From positions 1-8,557 of the forward strand of contig JAOZUV010000068.1 of NCBI GenBank assembly GCA_029938505.1: a DNA stretch of 8,557 bases, in the 5' to 3' direction. Numbering within the stretch: position 1 is the stretch's first letter; each line of letters starts with the position of its first letter. Of the stretch, positions 1 through 7,766 are shown piece after piece. Origin of the DNA: Bacteroidales bacterium (GTDB taxonomy: Bacteria; Bacteroidota; Bacteroidia; Bacteroidales; GCA-2711565). The translations under genes and the position numbers were made by a program. The notes beneath the pieces are model-generated. The model searched no databases. It was not told the DNA's origin and saw only the letters and a program-made list of their open reading frames with translations.

Positions 1-865
1 TGTATTTATATTCGCCCCATGGGTTTGTCCAGTCAACGGTTCCTCCACCTGGATCATCAGGTGTTTTGCTATGGTATAATGAAGAATCAAATATTAAAAC
101 ACCTGATGTGCCTGGTCCACCTAAAAATTTATGAGGAGAAAAGAAGATTCCATCCAATTTTTCCATGGGATCTTCGGGGTGCATATCTATATCCACATAA
201 GGTGCAGAAGCCGCATAATCAGCAAAACAAACACCACCAAATTTATGCATGATTTTGGCAATCTTATGAATAGGAGGTATAACTCCAGTTACATTTGAGC
301 AAGCAGAAAATGATCCAATTTTAAATGGACGATCTTCATATTTTTTTAGCTGTTCGCGTAAAGCATCTAAATCTATTAACAAATCTTTATCAGGAGGAAT
401 TACGACAACTTCGGTATTCGTTTCATACCATGAAGTTTGATTTGAATGATGTTCCATATGGGAAATAAAAACAACTGGTTTTATTCGTTTTTCCTGACAT
501 CCGGTATCTGTCATTAATCCACATCCTTTTAAACCCATGATTCGTTGCAATTTATTCACCACTGATGTCATTCCAGATCCAGCTGTAATAATAACATCAT
601 TTGGACCCGCATTTACATGCTTTTTGATCAATTTTTGAGCCCAATGGTAAGACTTGGTTGTTAATGTTCCCGTTTCACTGGTTTCGGTATGTGTATTGGC
701 AACCCAAGGTCCAAAAACCTTAGTCATTTGCTTTTCGATAGGAGCATAGAGACGTCCGCTTGCTACCCAATCAGCATAAATTAAATTTTTAGTCCCATAA
801 GGAGTTTTGATTTTTAAATTATTACCAATTGTGTTTTTTCTGAATTTTTTGAAATGTTTTTTCAT
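1..865 (-). CDS. PLP-dependent class V aminotransferase / cysteine desulfurase-like enzyme, 3' end cut by window edge
   Basis: Translated from 865 down to the edge, this gives 288 residues without a stop; the C-terminal part lies outside the window. It is a fold-type I PLP enzyme of the class V (SufS/NifS-like) group. Visible landmarks are a glycine-rich TAGSGMTS segment for the PLP phosphate, an EHHSN motif (residues 138-142) where SufS enzymes have the His that stacks on PLP, ADYAAS with the PLP-nitrogen Asp (D216), and SPHKFLGGPG with the Schiff-base Lys (K246). The fold and cofactor are therefore well supported. Substrate is not: the active-site Cys loop of desulfurases would lie in the missing part, and the N-terminal DWVASGR differs from the usual DNAA-type opening. 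A start at 865 is preferred to the in-frame ATG at 874, because AAAGG abuts 874 directly but lies about 9 bases before 865. The gene lies downstream of the repeat protein but has its own -7 box. Confidence 0.85.
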   Translation of the reverse strand, partial: MKKHFKKFRKNTIGNNLKIKTPYGTKNLIYADWVASGRLYAPIEKQMTKVFGPWVANTHTETSETGTLTTKSYHWAQKLIKKHVNAGPNDVIITAGSGMTSVVNKLQRIMGLKGCGLMTDTGCQEKRIKPVVFISHMEHHSNQTSWYETNTEVVVIPPDKDLLIDLDALREQLKKYEDRPFKIGSFSACSNVTGVIPPIHKIAKIMHKFGGVCFADYAASAPYVDIDMHPEDPMEKLDGIFFSPHKFLGGPGTSGVLIFDSSLYHSKTPDDPGGGTVDWTNPWGEYKY

Positions 866-919
866 TACTTTCATCCTTTAGCTTAACAGTCTGATTTAAT
901 CTATGATTTCATAAGATTG

Positions 920-927
920 CAAATTTA
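920..927 (-). promoter_or_regulatory. Possible Bacteroidetes-type -7 box for the PLP enzyme
   Basis: On the minus strand this reads TAAATTTG, an exact match to the Bacteroidetes TAnnTTTG -7 element, about 55 bases before the ATG at 865. No TTG -33 element is visible at the usual distance upstream, so this is only a half-supported promoter in the 104-bp gap after the repeat-protein gene. Confidence 0.35.
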
Positions 928-969
928 AGACAATTCTATTACTAATATGGGTGAATCTGTAAGTAAAAA

Positions 970-3294
970 TTATTGCATTATACCTTTAGAAACTTTAATT
1001 AATCCAATCTTAACATTTCCACCTTCAGCTTGAACGCTGATCCAATTATTATCATCGCTAAACCATTTATATTGAGTACCAACATTAACAAGGTGAATAT
1101 TATTTTCTTGTTTGGATGTGAGACGAATAATAACCCCACCATTTTTGGTTTTATCTTTACCATAATTCACAATTAACCTTAGGTTTCCAAGTGATTCCGA
1201 CTCTTTAATGATAAAATATAAATAATTTGATTTACGATCTTTAATCGGAATAGGAGTGAAGGGCAATTGTTTGAGTTCGCCACTTTGAATACTAAGGTCT
1301 GTTTCATTAATAATTGCGATGGTTGCTTTGGCGAAAAGATTTGTAATTTCATTAACTTTATTCAGAGCATAAGCTTCTTTTGGCAAGAGTTTATTTGCTT
1401 CTTGATAAGATGACAATGCTTTTTCATACACCTTGACCTTATAAAAGCGATCTCCATCTGCAACAAATTTATCATAATTAACTTTTGCTTTTCGATAGTT
1501 TTCAGCAATGATTGTATTTATTTCATTTGTCTTTTGTTTTGGATAGCTTTCGTTTGGTTTCAAAACACCTGCCTCTTTCAAAGCTGCTATTGCATCTTCA
1601 TATTTATTCAAGCTGTATAAACTGTCGGCACTAATAATAATTTTGTCGTAAGCTAATTGAAGCGCAATGGCTCTTTGTTCTAAAATATTTTTAATCAGTA
1701 ATAATTGATCTTGTGAATATTCTTCTTCTTTCTTAAAACTCAATGCTTTTTGATATTCAAATTGAGCATTGGCATAATCCTCATTTTCGAAATAAGTATC
1801 TGCTAATTGGATTGCATTTTGATAGTTTTGATCAGCTGTTTGTTGGGCAGTAATTCGTTCTAAAATTAAATTGATTTCACTTAGTTTTTCTTTTGGATAA
1901 TTTTCTTCTGGTTTTAAATCACAGGCTTCTTCAAACTTTAGTTTTGCTGAAACAAAATTTTCATTCTGGAATAAATCTTCCGCTTTGTGAAGAACTAATT
2001 GATATCGTTCAAGCAGGGCCTTCTCTACAGCAATTTTCTTTTCTGTTTTAGTAATCGTATTAATTTTTTCTGTAGGATAAGTGTTTTTTGGAAAAAGCTT
2101 AGAAGCTTCTGTATACGATTGCTTGGCTTCTGAATAATCTTTAGCTGCAAGAAACAAATCAGCATTGCTAATGAATTTATTATACTTTACTAAAAGCGCA
2201 GCTGCAGCTTCCTCAACCTTCACTTCCTCGGTAATTTGAGCAAGCATACTTATGGGGTGTTTCTCATCAGGTTTTAATCGATTGGCAAATTCAAATTGAG
2301 AACGAGCTTTTTTCCATTGTTTTTGAGCAATATATTGATCTCCTTGTATTACGGCATTATTGAAATCTTCGAGTTCGGAAGTGGCCTTTGTTTGAATGGC
2401 AAGAATGACTTTGTCCAACATTTCTTTTGGATAAATTTCACGTGGTTTAATGGATAATGCTTCTTCATATTTCAATTTAGCATTTGCCAAATCTTTTACC
2501 ATATAATATTCGTCAGCATTTTCTACAACTTGCTCATATATTTCGAGTTGAGCAATTAAAGGCGCCAATTCTTTTATTCTTCGGTTTGGCAATTCCTTAT
2601 CAGGAAATAATTTGTTAGCCTGCTGAAAGGCTTCTAAGGCATTTTTCCATTCTGCCTGATTGAAGAAGTTCTCAGCTTTTTCAAGGGTTTCATCATAAAT
2701 CGTTTGCTTTTTACTTAAATCTTGTAATTCAAAAGCGATGTCTTCCAATCGTTGTTTTGGATGTAATTGATTAGGATATAAACCTAAAGCATATTGATAT
2801 TCTAATCGTGCATCTGCATATTTATTGAGGTCATAAAAACGATCACCTGTTTTAATAGCCTCTTGATAATCGGCACTTAAGGCTGTATTATCATTGATAA
2901 TTTGAGTGATTTTGCTAATTTGTTTTTGTGGATATTCTTCAAAAGAAAAAAGCTTAAACGCTTCATTATAGGCATTGATGGCTTCTTGGTATTCTTCGTT
3001 TTTAAAATGTTTATCTGCTTTTTGTAGATAAGAAGAATATTGAATGCGCTCGGGAGTTTGAGCACTCATTAATTCAATGCACTCATTGATTCGTTTCGTG
3101 GCAAATTCATCTTCTTTTTTAAAACGCAAAACATATTGATACGATGCCTTGGCATTCATATAATCACCTTTAATAAAGTAATTATTAGCTGATTGTATCG
3201 CTTCTTTATATTTACTACTTTGACTAAAAGCAGATTGTGATCCAATTAGGAGTAAAAAAGTGAGAAAAAGAATTTTGAAAGAAACAAGTCTCAT
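970..3294 (-). CDS. Secreted protein with eleven TPR-like ~57-residue repeats and a C-terminal beta-rich domain
   Basis: This 774-residue protein starts with a clear signal peptide (residues 1-24, hydrophobic core FKILFLTFLLLIG, likely cleavage AFS|Q), so it should be exported to the periplasm or outer membrane. Residues about 26-659 are eleven consecutive repeats averaging about 57 residues. Each follows the pattern Y..AI..AD.YF...DY..A...Y..AL.LKP.E.YP...L.EI..I, i.e. one TPR-type helical hairpin followed by a longer charged helix that ends with the conserved YPK-x-x-x-x-EI segment. Residues 660-774 differ: they are rich in alternating hydrophobic residues and end in NNWISVQAEGGNVKIGLIKV, which looks like a beta-sandwich. 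TPR arrays normally act as protein-protein scaffolds; the partner is unknown. The gene follows lolD after a 71-bp gap with no convincing promoter, so co-transcription is possible. The start is the first ATG and is preceded by an A-rich leader. Confidence 0.85.
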   Translation of the reverse strand: MRLVSFKILFLTFLLLIGSQSAFSQSSKYKEAIQSANNYFIKGDYMNAKASYQYVLRFKKEDEFATKRINECIELMSAQTPERIQYSSYLQKADKHFKNEEYQEAINAYNEAFKLFSFEEYPQKQISKITQIINDNTALSADYQEAIKTGDRFYDLNKYADARLEYQYALGLYPNQLHPKQRLEDIAFELQDLSKKQTIYDETLEKAENFFNQAEWKNALEAFQQANKLFPDKELPNRRIKELAPLIAQLEIYEQVVENADEYYMVKDLANAKLKYEEALSIKPREIYPKEMLDKVILAIQTKATSELEDFNNAVIQGDQYIAQKQWKKARSQFEFANRLKPDEKHPISMLAQITEEVKVEEAAAALLVKYNKFISNADLFLAAKDYSEAKQSYTEASKLFPKNTYPTEKINTITKTEKKIAVEKALLERYQLVLHKAEDLFQNENFVSAKLKFEEACDLKPEENYPKEKLSEINLILERITAQQTADQNYQNAIQLADTYFENEDYANAQFEYQKALSFKKEEEYSQDQLLLIKNILEQRAIALQLAYDKIIISADSLYSLNKYEDAIAALKEAGVLKPNESYPKQKTNEINTIIAENYRKAKVNYDKFVADGDRFYKVKVYEKALSSYQEANKLLPKEAYALNKVNEITNLFAKATIAIINETDLSIQSGELKQLPFTPIPIKDRKSNYLYFIIKESESLGNLRLIVNYGKDKTKNGGVIIRLTSKQENNIHLVNVGTQYKWFSDDNNWISVQAEGGNVKIGLIKVSKGIMQ

Positions 3295-3365
3295 TTTTGT
3301 TTTTGATAATTTATTATTGGCTTGAGAATCAAGAATTGAAAACGATTTTTAATGGTAAATATTGT

Positions 3366-4025
3366 TTAAACTTTGGCTTCAATAATGCCATCTTTTATTT
3401 TTAGGATTCGATCCGACATATTGGCTAATTCTTTATTATGAGTGACGATGACAAATGTTTGATTGAACTCTTTCCGTAATTGAAAAAATAATTTATGCAA
3501 TTCAATAGCCGCAGTCGAGTCTAAATTTCCTGAGGGTTCATCAGCCAAGATAATGGCTGGTTTATTGATTAAGGCTCGTGCAACGGCTACTCTTTGTTGT
3601 TCGCCACCCGAAAGCTCCGAGGGTTTATGATCTGCACGATCTTTTAGATTTAGGAAATCCAGCAATTTCATGGCTTCAGCTTCGGCTTCTTTTTTTGATC
3701 GCTTTGCAATAAAAGCAGGAATACAAATGTTTTCGAGAGCCGTAAATTCAGGCAGCAAATGATGAAATTGAAATACAAAACCAATCTGCGTATTACGGAA
3801 TTCAGCCAATTTTTTATCATTGAGTTTATTGACTTCGACCTGATTAATTTTTAAGGAACCTTTTTCAAGTTTATCAAGTGTTCCAATAATTTGAAGTAGG
3901 GTAGATTTTCCAGCACCTGATGCTCCCACTATACTTATAATCTCTCCTTTCTTAATGTTCAGATTGATTCCTTTCAGAACTTTTAAGTTTCCAAATGATT
4001 TATGGATGTCTTGGGTTTGTATCAT
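3366..4025 (-). CDS. lolD: ABC transporter ATP-binding protein, LolD type (lipoprotein release)
   Basis: At 219 residues this is a full-length single ABC ATPase. It has Walker [10 protein letters not shown] (34-42), Q-loop Q86, signature LSGGEQQR (138-145), Walker B IILADE with catalytic E163, D-loop SGNLD and H-loop H196. The stretch [15 protein letters not shown] (85-99) is the hallmark of LolD, the ATPase that powers extraction of lipoproteins from the inner membrane by LolCE and their hand-over to the LolA carrier. MacB- and FtsE-type ATPases are related alternatives, but this Q-loop region fits LolD best. No LolC/E permease gene is in the window, so the membrane partner must be encoded elsewhere. 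The gene starts 11 bases or so after its likely transcription start and is followed by the exported repeat protein. Confidence 0.88.
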   Translation of the reverse strand: MIQTQDIHKSFGNLKVLKGINLNIKKGEIISIVGASGAGKSTLLQIIGTLDKLEKGSLKINQVEVNKLNDKKLAEFRNTQIGFVFQFHHLLPEFTALENICIPAFIAKRSKKEAEAEAMKLLDFLNLKDRADHKPSELSGGEQQRVAVARALINKPAIILADEPSGNLDSTAAIELHKLFFQLRKEFNQTFVIVTHNKELANMSDRILKIKDGIIEAKV

Positions 4026-4041
4026 CTATAGTGCTTTATTG

Positions 4042-4072
4042 CAAACTTACATAAAGTTTTTTCTGAAAACAA
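4042..4072 (-). promoter_or_regulatory. Likely Bacteroidetes-type promoter of lolD
   Basis: On the minus strand TAAGTTTG (4042-4049) matches the TAnnTTTG -7 element exactly. A TTG (4070-4072) lies 20 bases upstream, within the 17-23 base range known for Flavobacterium promoters. The start codon at 4025 is only about 17 bases past the -7 box, so the leader would be very short. The spacer and the -7 box overlap the left arm of the inverted repeat at 4045-4105. Confidence 0.55.
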
Positions 4073-4105
4073 TACTCTGGCTTCATGAAAAAACTTTATG
4101 GAAGT
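4045..4105. repeat. Imperfect inverted repeat I (stem-loop)
   Basis: Arms 4045-4066 and 4083-4105 are inverted copies with a perfect 14-base core (CATAAAGTTTTTTC at 4050-4063 against 4087-4100), one mismatch and one unpaired base; the loop is 16 bases. It sits over the lolD promoter. It may be a regulator-binding palindrome, an RNA hairpin or half of a small repeat element; the sequence does not decide between these. Confidence 0.6.
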
Positions 4106-4169
4106 TCCCTACTGTGAGATTAATTTTTGCATCATTTGAGTGTATAAAAATTAATCTTTCACAGAGGAA
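4106..4169. repeat. Imperfect inverted repeat II (stem-loop)
   Basis: It begins directly after repeat I. The left arm 4106-4128 and right arm 4146-4169 pair through AGATTAATTTTT and CTGTG segments, with a two-base bulge (TT) and small outer imperfections; the loop is about 17 bases. The right arm carries ACAGAG, which recurs 20 bases later at 4181. The size is close to that of repeat I, so the two form a tandem pair spanning 4045-4169 in a gene-free stretch. Confidence 0.55.
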
Positions 4170-4312
4170 ATATAAAAAATACAGAGAATTTTGGATAGCC
4201 TTTCTCAATCAATAAAATATTCTTATAAATTATTGAAATAATATGGGGACAATTTTGAGCTTTTTGAATAAAGCAGTAATAAGCTTTTTAATTAACTTTA
4301 TAAAATTAACCT

Positions 4313-4408
<96 letters not shown>

Positions 4409-5737
4409 AAAGGAAGAAAAATTAGTAAAAGACGAAACTGGCATTCCTGAACTATTACAACTTAATTTTAATTCCAAGGATTTCAAAAAAACGATACCTT
4501 ATGAGTATGTTGTTGATTGGACTAATCCTCAAAAACATTATTCTGAAGAATTAAAATTATCCTATTATGAATTTCCAATAAACTATTTAACGCCTTTAAA
4601 CCCCAATACATTGAATAAACAAAAAGGGGCAGGAAATTATTACATTAAATTTAAAATTATTGCCACTGAAAACAATGATAATGAGTATAGCTATTATGCT
4701 GTCAAATTTTATCAAGATGTTGATTTATTGGATAATGAATTAATTAATTCGAAAGTTAATTTTAATGATACTAAAAATTTTACCGGTACAATTAATCTTT
4801 TTGATAAAGAAGGAGATTTGGGTTTTGCAAAAAAACTTAAAAATGGTTGTTTAAAAGAAGGAAAAGTATATTATTATAATGAGTTTGCATCATCATTAAA
4901 AACAGTATCGAATGATTGCTATACCATTACTGTCCATCATTATACAGATTGGTATAAATATTATCCTGATTTAGGTATTTACATTTTTGATGGAGTATCA
5001 TATGATGGGAGCACATCTGAAACCTTTTGCGAGGACTCAGGAGGAGCCTATCCGGATTTACCTGAGGATTATTTAGAGGTTGCTGTTGGGTCTGGTACAT
5101 ACACTGATACTAGCAATGATACTACTTTAGTTGAAATAGATGAACTTGTGGAGTTACCTTGTCCGGGAGATCCTATAATTAATGTGGAACTTGCACCACA
5201 ACTAGGTTCTTCAGGAATTAGTGGGGGAATGTTTGGATGTACAAGATATGGTGGTACTGACTGTACTAGTGCTGATGGTAGAAACAAAAAGCATAGAGGT
5301 ATTGATTTAAAAAATCCGTATGGTTCTCCTATTTATGCCATGTATGATGGAACTATATATTCTGCCAAACATGATCCAGAAGGGGGAGGGTATTTTACTA
5401 GAATTCAAAGCACCGTTAATGGGGAGGTTATTTTGACTGAATATCACCATTTACAAGAAGGCAATAGAGTTGAAGAAAACACTGATGGTACTTTAAGATA
5501 CGTTAGTGCAGGTGATATTATTGGATACCAAGGGGAATCCGGCAATTTAAAGGATGCTATAGCACGTGGAGATTGTGAGTCGCATTTACATATAGGTGTA
5601 TTGCTTCATGATGGAACAAATGCGTGGAGTTTTGATAATTATGATTTTGTTAATGCTAGAGATTATTTAAACACATATATCAGAGATGATGGAATAACCT
5701 TATTAAATGACTGTAATAACTAAAAACCAAAAAAAAT

Positions 5738-6250
5738 ATGAAAAATTTATTATTTATAATATTTATTGTATCTGCAATAAATATACAATGCCAACCAAAT
5801 CCAAATTTGTTAACACAAACCGAATTTGATAATATAAAAATTAATGGGATTAGCCTGAAAAGTATTATGGATTCAAATGGAAGTCCAACCATTATAGAAA
5901 ATTTATTAGGAATATCAAATAGTAAAGAAATTGATTCAGATGGAGATTTTAATCATTTTGACTATGATGGGCTTCGCATAGGATTTTCTGCGATGATGTC
6001 GGATGATAGAAGTTTTGTACTTTCTGCATTTCGCATTACCGATAATCGAGCCAGTATTACTATTAAAAACACAACCTTTACAATTGGAGATAATATTAGT
6101 TTGTTGGGTAATGTAATATTTAGTGTGAGTACAGATGGTAGTAATAGTATTATATTTAAAATTGCTGCAAATTATAATAATTATATTGCAATTGATTTTA
6201 ATCAAACAACAAATATTATCACCAAGATTATTTATATAGAAATAACATAA
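5738..6250 (+). CDS. Small exported protein of unknown function, partner of the M23 lipoprotein
   Basis: This 170-residue protein has an N-terminal hydrophobic segment (KNLLFIIFIVSAINI) that should export it. Cys18 could be a lipid-attachment site, but the preceding residues (NIQ) fit a lipobox poorly, so a cleaved or anchored form are both possible. The mature part starts with a helix-like stretch containing GSPTIIENLLGIS. It then becomes strand-rich (FDYDGLRIGFSAM, FRITDNRASITI, NTTFTIGDNISLLG, YIAIDF), a pattern reminiscent of small periplasmic SmpA/BLIP-like folds. That resemblance is only a guess from pattern. I do not recognise the family. The start ATG lies 14 bases after the M23 gene stop, behind an A-rich leader, and a strong terminator follows, so the two genes form one unit. 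An inhibitor or immunity role against the M23 domain is plausible from position, size and localisation, but unproven. Confidence 0.75.
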   Translation: MKNLLFIIFIVSAINIQCQPNPNLLTQTEFDNIKINGISLKSIMDSNGSPTIIENLLGISNSKEIDSDGDFNHFDYDGLRIGFSAMMSDDRSFVLSAFRITDNRASITIKNTTFTIGDNISLLGNVIFSVSTDGSNSIIFKIAANYNNYIAIDFNQTTNIITKIIYIEIT

Positions 6251-6263
6251 ATCATTTGATTAA

Positions 6264-6320
6264 AATAACTAAAGAAAGCACAAAGTGATTTTTGTGCTTT
6301 CTTTAGTTATTCTCTTTTTA
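6264..6320 (+). terminator. Strong intrinsic terminator after the M23 lipoprotein unit
   Basis: Arms 6264-6284 and 6291-6311 are perfect inverted copies (21 base pairs) around a six-base loop (GTGATT), followed by TCTTTTTAG. It begins 14 bases after the stop of the 170-residue gene. The next gene points the same way, so this insulates sucC from the lipoprotein unit. Confidence 0.9.
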
Positions 6321-6424
6321 GTCATTAATTTTTTTCGTTAATATACCTAAAGCTTAATATTTCTGTTTTATTTATAAATCTTTATTTATAAGAGTCCATC
6401 GTTCATTATAAAAAAAGAAATCTG

Positions 6425-6432
6425 TACTTTTG
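6425..6432 (+). promoter_or_regulatory. Likely -7 box of the sucC promoter
   Basis: TACTTTTG matches the Bacteroidetes TAnnTTTG element, 33 bases before the sucC ATG. No TTG is present 17-23 bases upstream (the region reads GTTCATTATA), so the -33 part is weak. The element overlaps the first copy of a TCTGTAC direct repeat (6421-6427 and 6443-6449). Confidence 0.45.
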
Positions 6433-6464
6433 ATATTTAATTCTGTACATAAAAAATATTGATA

Positions 6465-7655
6465 ATGAATATACACGAATATCAAGGAAAATCACTTTTA
6501 AAAAACTTTGGAGTTGTTGTACCCGAGGGCTTTGTAGCTGACTCTCCAGCCAAAGCAGTGGAAATGGCTAAAGCTTTACAACAAAAAACAGGTACGAAAT
6601 TTTGGGTTGTTAAGGCTCAAGTTCATGCCGGTGGACGAGGTAAAGGCGGAGGAGTAAAATTGGCTAAAAACTTGGATGAAGTGCATGACATTGCTAAACA
6701 AATTATTGGGATGCATTTGGTTACTCCACAAACAACGGCCAAAGGTAAATTAGTACAGAAAGTTTTGGTTCAGCAGGATGTTTATTATCCGGGTGCTTCC
6801 GAAATTCAAGAATTTTATATTTCTGTTTTATTAAATCGACAGACAGGACGAAATATGATCGTTTATTCTCCTGAAGGAGGAATGGATATTGAGCATGTGG
6901 CTGAAGCAACTCCCGAATTAATTTTTAAAGAAGAAATTAATCCTTCGGTTGGCATCATGCCTTTTCAGTGTCAAAAAGTAGCATATAACTTTGGTTTAGA
7001 GGGTAAAGCCTTTAAAATGATGGTCAACTTTGTAGAAGCTTTATACAAAGCCTATGTGGGTTCTGATGCTTCTTTATTTGAGATTAATCCTGTGGTGAAA
7101 ACTTCGGATGATCAAATCATGGCTGTAGATGCCAAAGTGGCCATTGATAATAATGCCCTTTACCGTCATTGTGATATTGCTGAAATGCGTGATTTGAATG
7201 AGGAAGATCCTATTGAGGTTGAAGCTTCAAAATTTGATTTAAATTATGTGAAGTTAGATGGTAATGTGGGTTGTATGGTAAATGGTGCCGGACTGGCCAT
7301 GGCTACCATGGACATAATAAAATTATCGGGTGGTGAGCCTGCTAATTTTTTGGATGTTGGTGGATCAGCAGATGCAAAAAGGGTAGAGGAAGCTTTTCGG
7401 ATTATTTTGAAAGATCCTAATGTTGAGGCTATCTTGGTAAATATATTTGGTGGTATTGTGCGTTGCGATAGGGTTGCAGCTGGTGTTATTGAAGCAGTTA
7501 AATCAATTGACGAGCTAAATATTCCATTGATTGTACGCTTACAAGGAACCAATGCTGAAGAGGCTAAAGTCTTGATTGATGAATCAGGAATGAAAGTGCA
7601 TTCAGCTATTGCTTTGGAAGATGCGGCTAAATTGGTTACTGAAGTTTTGAAATAA
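6465..7655 (+). CDS. sucC: Succinyl-CoA synthetase (ADP-forming type) beta subunit
   Basis: The beta subunit binds the nucleotide and, with the alpha subunit (SucD), interconverts succinyl-CoA and succinate plus CoA with substrate-level phosphorylation in the TCA cycle; it acts in the cytoplasm. The protein of 396 residues matches the usual length (about 390). The N-terminal ATP-grasp domain shows MNIHEYQGK at the start, VKAQVHAGGRGKGGGVK for nucleotide binding, and the metal ligands E206INP and D222AKVAIDNNA. The C-terminal ligase domain has FLDVGGSA and GGIVRCD (329-335), part of the helix that faces the phosphohistidine of the alpha subunit. ATG 6465 is chosen over the in-frame TTG at 6459 because the MNIHEYQ opening is the family start. 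sucD is not adjacent: the next gene is on the opposite strand and unrelated. ADP versus GDP specificity cannot be told from what I can see. Confidence 0.96.
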   Translation: MNIHEYQGKSLLKNFGVVVPEGFVADSPAKAVEMAKALQQKTGTKFWVVKAQVHAGGRGKGGGVKLAKNLDEVHDIAKQIIGMHLVTPQTTAKGKLVQKVLVQQDVYYPGASEIQEFYISVLLNRQTGRNMIVYSPEGGMDIEHVAEATPELIFKEEINPSVGIMPFQCQKVAYNFGLEGKAFKMMVNFVEALYKAYVGSDASLFEINPVVKTSDDQIMAVDAKVAIDNNALYRHCDIAEMRDLNEEDPIEVEASKFDLNYVKLDGNVGCMVNGAGLAMATMDIIKLSGGEPANFLDVGGSADAKRVEEAFRIILKDPNVEAILVNIFGGIVRCDRVAAGVIEAVKSIDELNIPLIVRLQGTNAEEAKVLIDESGMKVHSAIALEDAAKLVTEVLK

Positions 7656-7663
7656 GAAGTATT

Positions 7664-7766
7664 AAATTTTGTCATTCTGATTTTATTTCAATATTTTACA
7701 ATCCAAAATTTAGATTCTGAATCCCCGTCTAAATGGACGGGTAGGCGGTTTAGAATGACGAAATTT
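7664..7766. terminator. Palindromic intergenic element, probable bidirectional terminator between sucC and the acyltransferase gene
   Basis: The outer arms 7664-7678 and 7752-7766 pair over 15 positions with a single G-T wobble (AAATTTTGTCATTCT against AGAATGACGAAATTT). Inside is a GC-rich hairpin, CCCGTC (7724-7729) with GACGGG (7736-7741) around a six-base loop. The right arm is followed by a T-rich run for sucC transcripts. In the other direction the left arm, read on the minus strand, contains a run of As and Ts. Its last base overlaps the acyltransferase stop codon. The GTCATTCTGA start resembles dispersed palindromic intergenic repeats seen in many Bacteroidota genomes. Confidence 0.6.

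Larger units (their letters stand above)
4026..4312. other. Divergent intergenic region between lolD and the M23 lipoprotein locus
   Basis: This gap separates two divergent transcription units. It holds the lolD promoter and two tandem inverted repeats (4045-4169), then about 140 bases of A/T-rich sequence leading to the ATG at 4313. No full TAnnTTTG match is present on the plus strand. The nearest are GAATTTTG around 4187 and CAATTTTG around 4250, each one base off and without a correctly spaced TTG, so the promoter of the lipoprotein unit is not identified. The open frame crossing 3955-4215 lies partly antisense to lolD and does not look like a gene. Confidence 0.6.

Noticed and set aside
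19..252. 77-residue plus-strand open frame at the left edge
   Set aside because: It is antisense to the PLP enzyme, whose catalytic motifs prove the minus-strand reading.
3321..3333. Small hairpin CTTGA-GAA-TCAAG between lolD and the repeat-protein gene as a terminator
   Set aside because: Only five base pairs and no T-run after it on the minus strand.
3955..4215. 86-residue plus-strand open frame overlapping the lolD start and the inverted repeats
   Set aside because: It is antisense to lolD at its 5' end, then runs through the stem-loops; the composition is not protein-like and there is no start signal.
4252..4290. AGCTT...AAGCT with following T-run as a terminator
   Set aside because: A five-base stem with a loop of about 18 bases is too weak, and no gene ends upstream on this strand.
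5936..6205. 89-residue minus-strand open frame within the small exported-protein gene
   Set aside because: It is antisense and dominated by Ile/Asn/Thr low-complexity sequence; the plus strand has a signal peptide and an operon context.
6459..6461. TTG as the start of sucC
   Set aside because: The family opens with MN-I/L-HEYQ, which begins at ATG 6465; the TTG adds two residues with no support.
7244..7675. 143-residue minus-strand open frame inside sucC
   Set aside because: It is a shadow of the strongly conserved sucC coding sequence.
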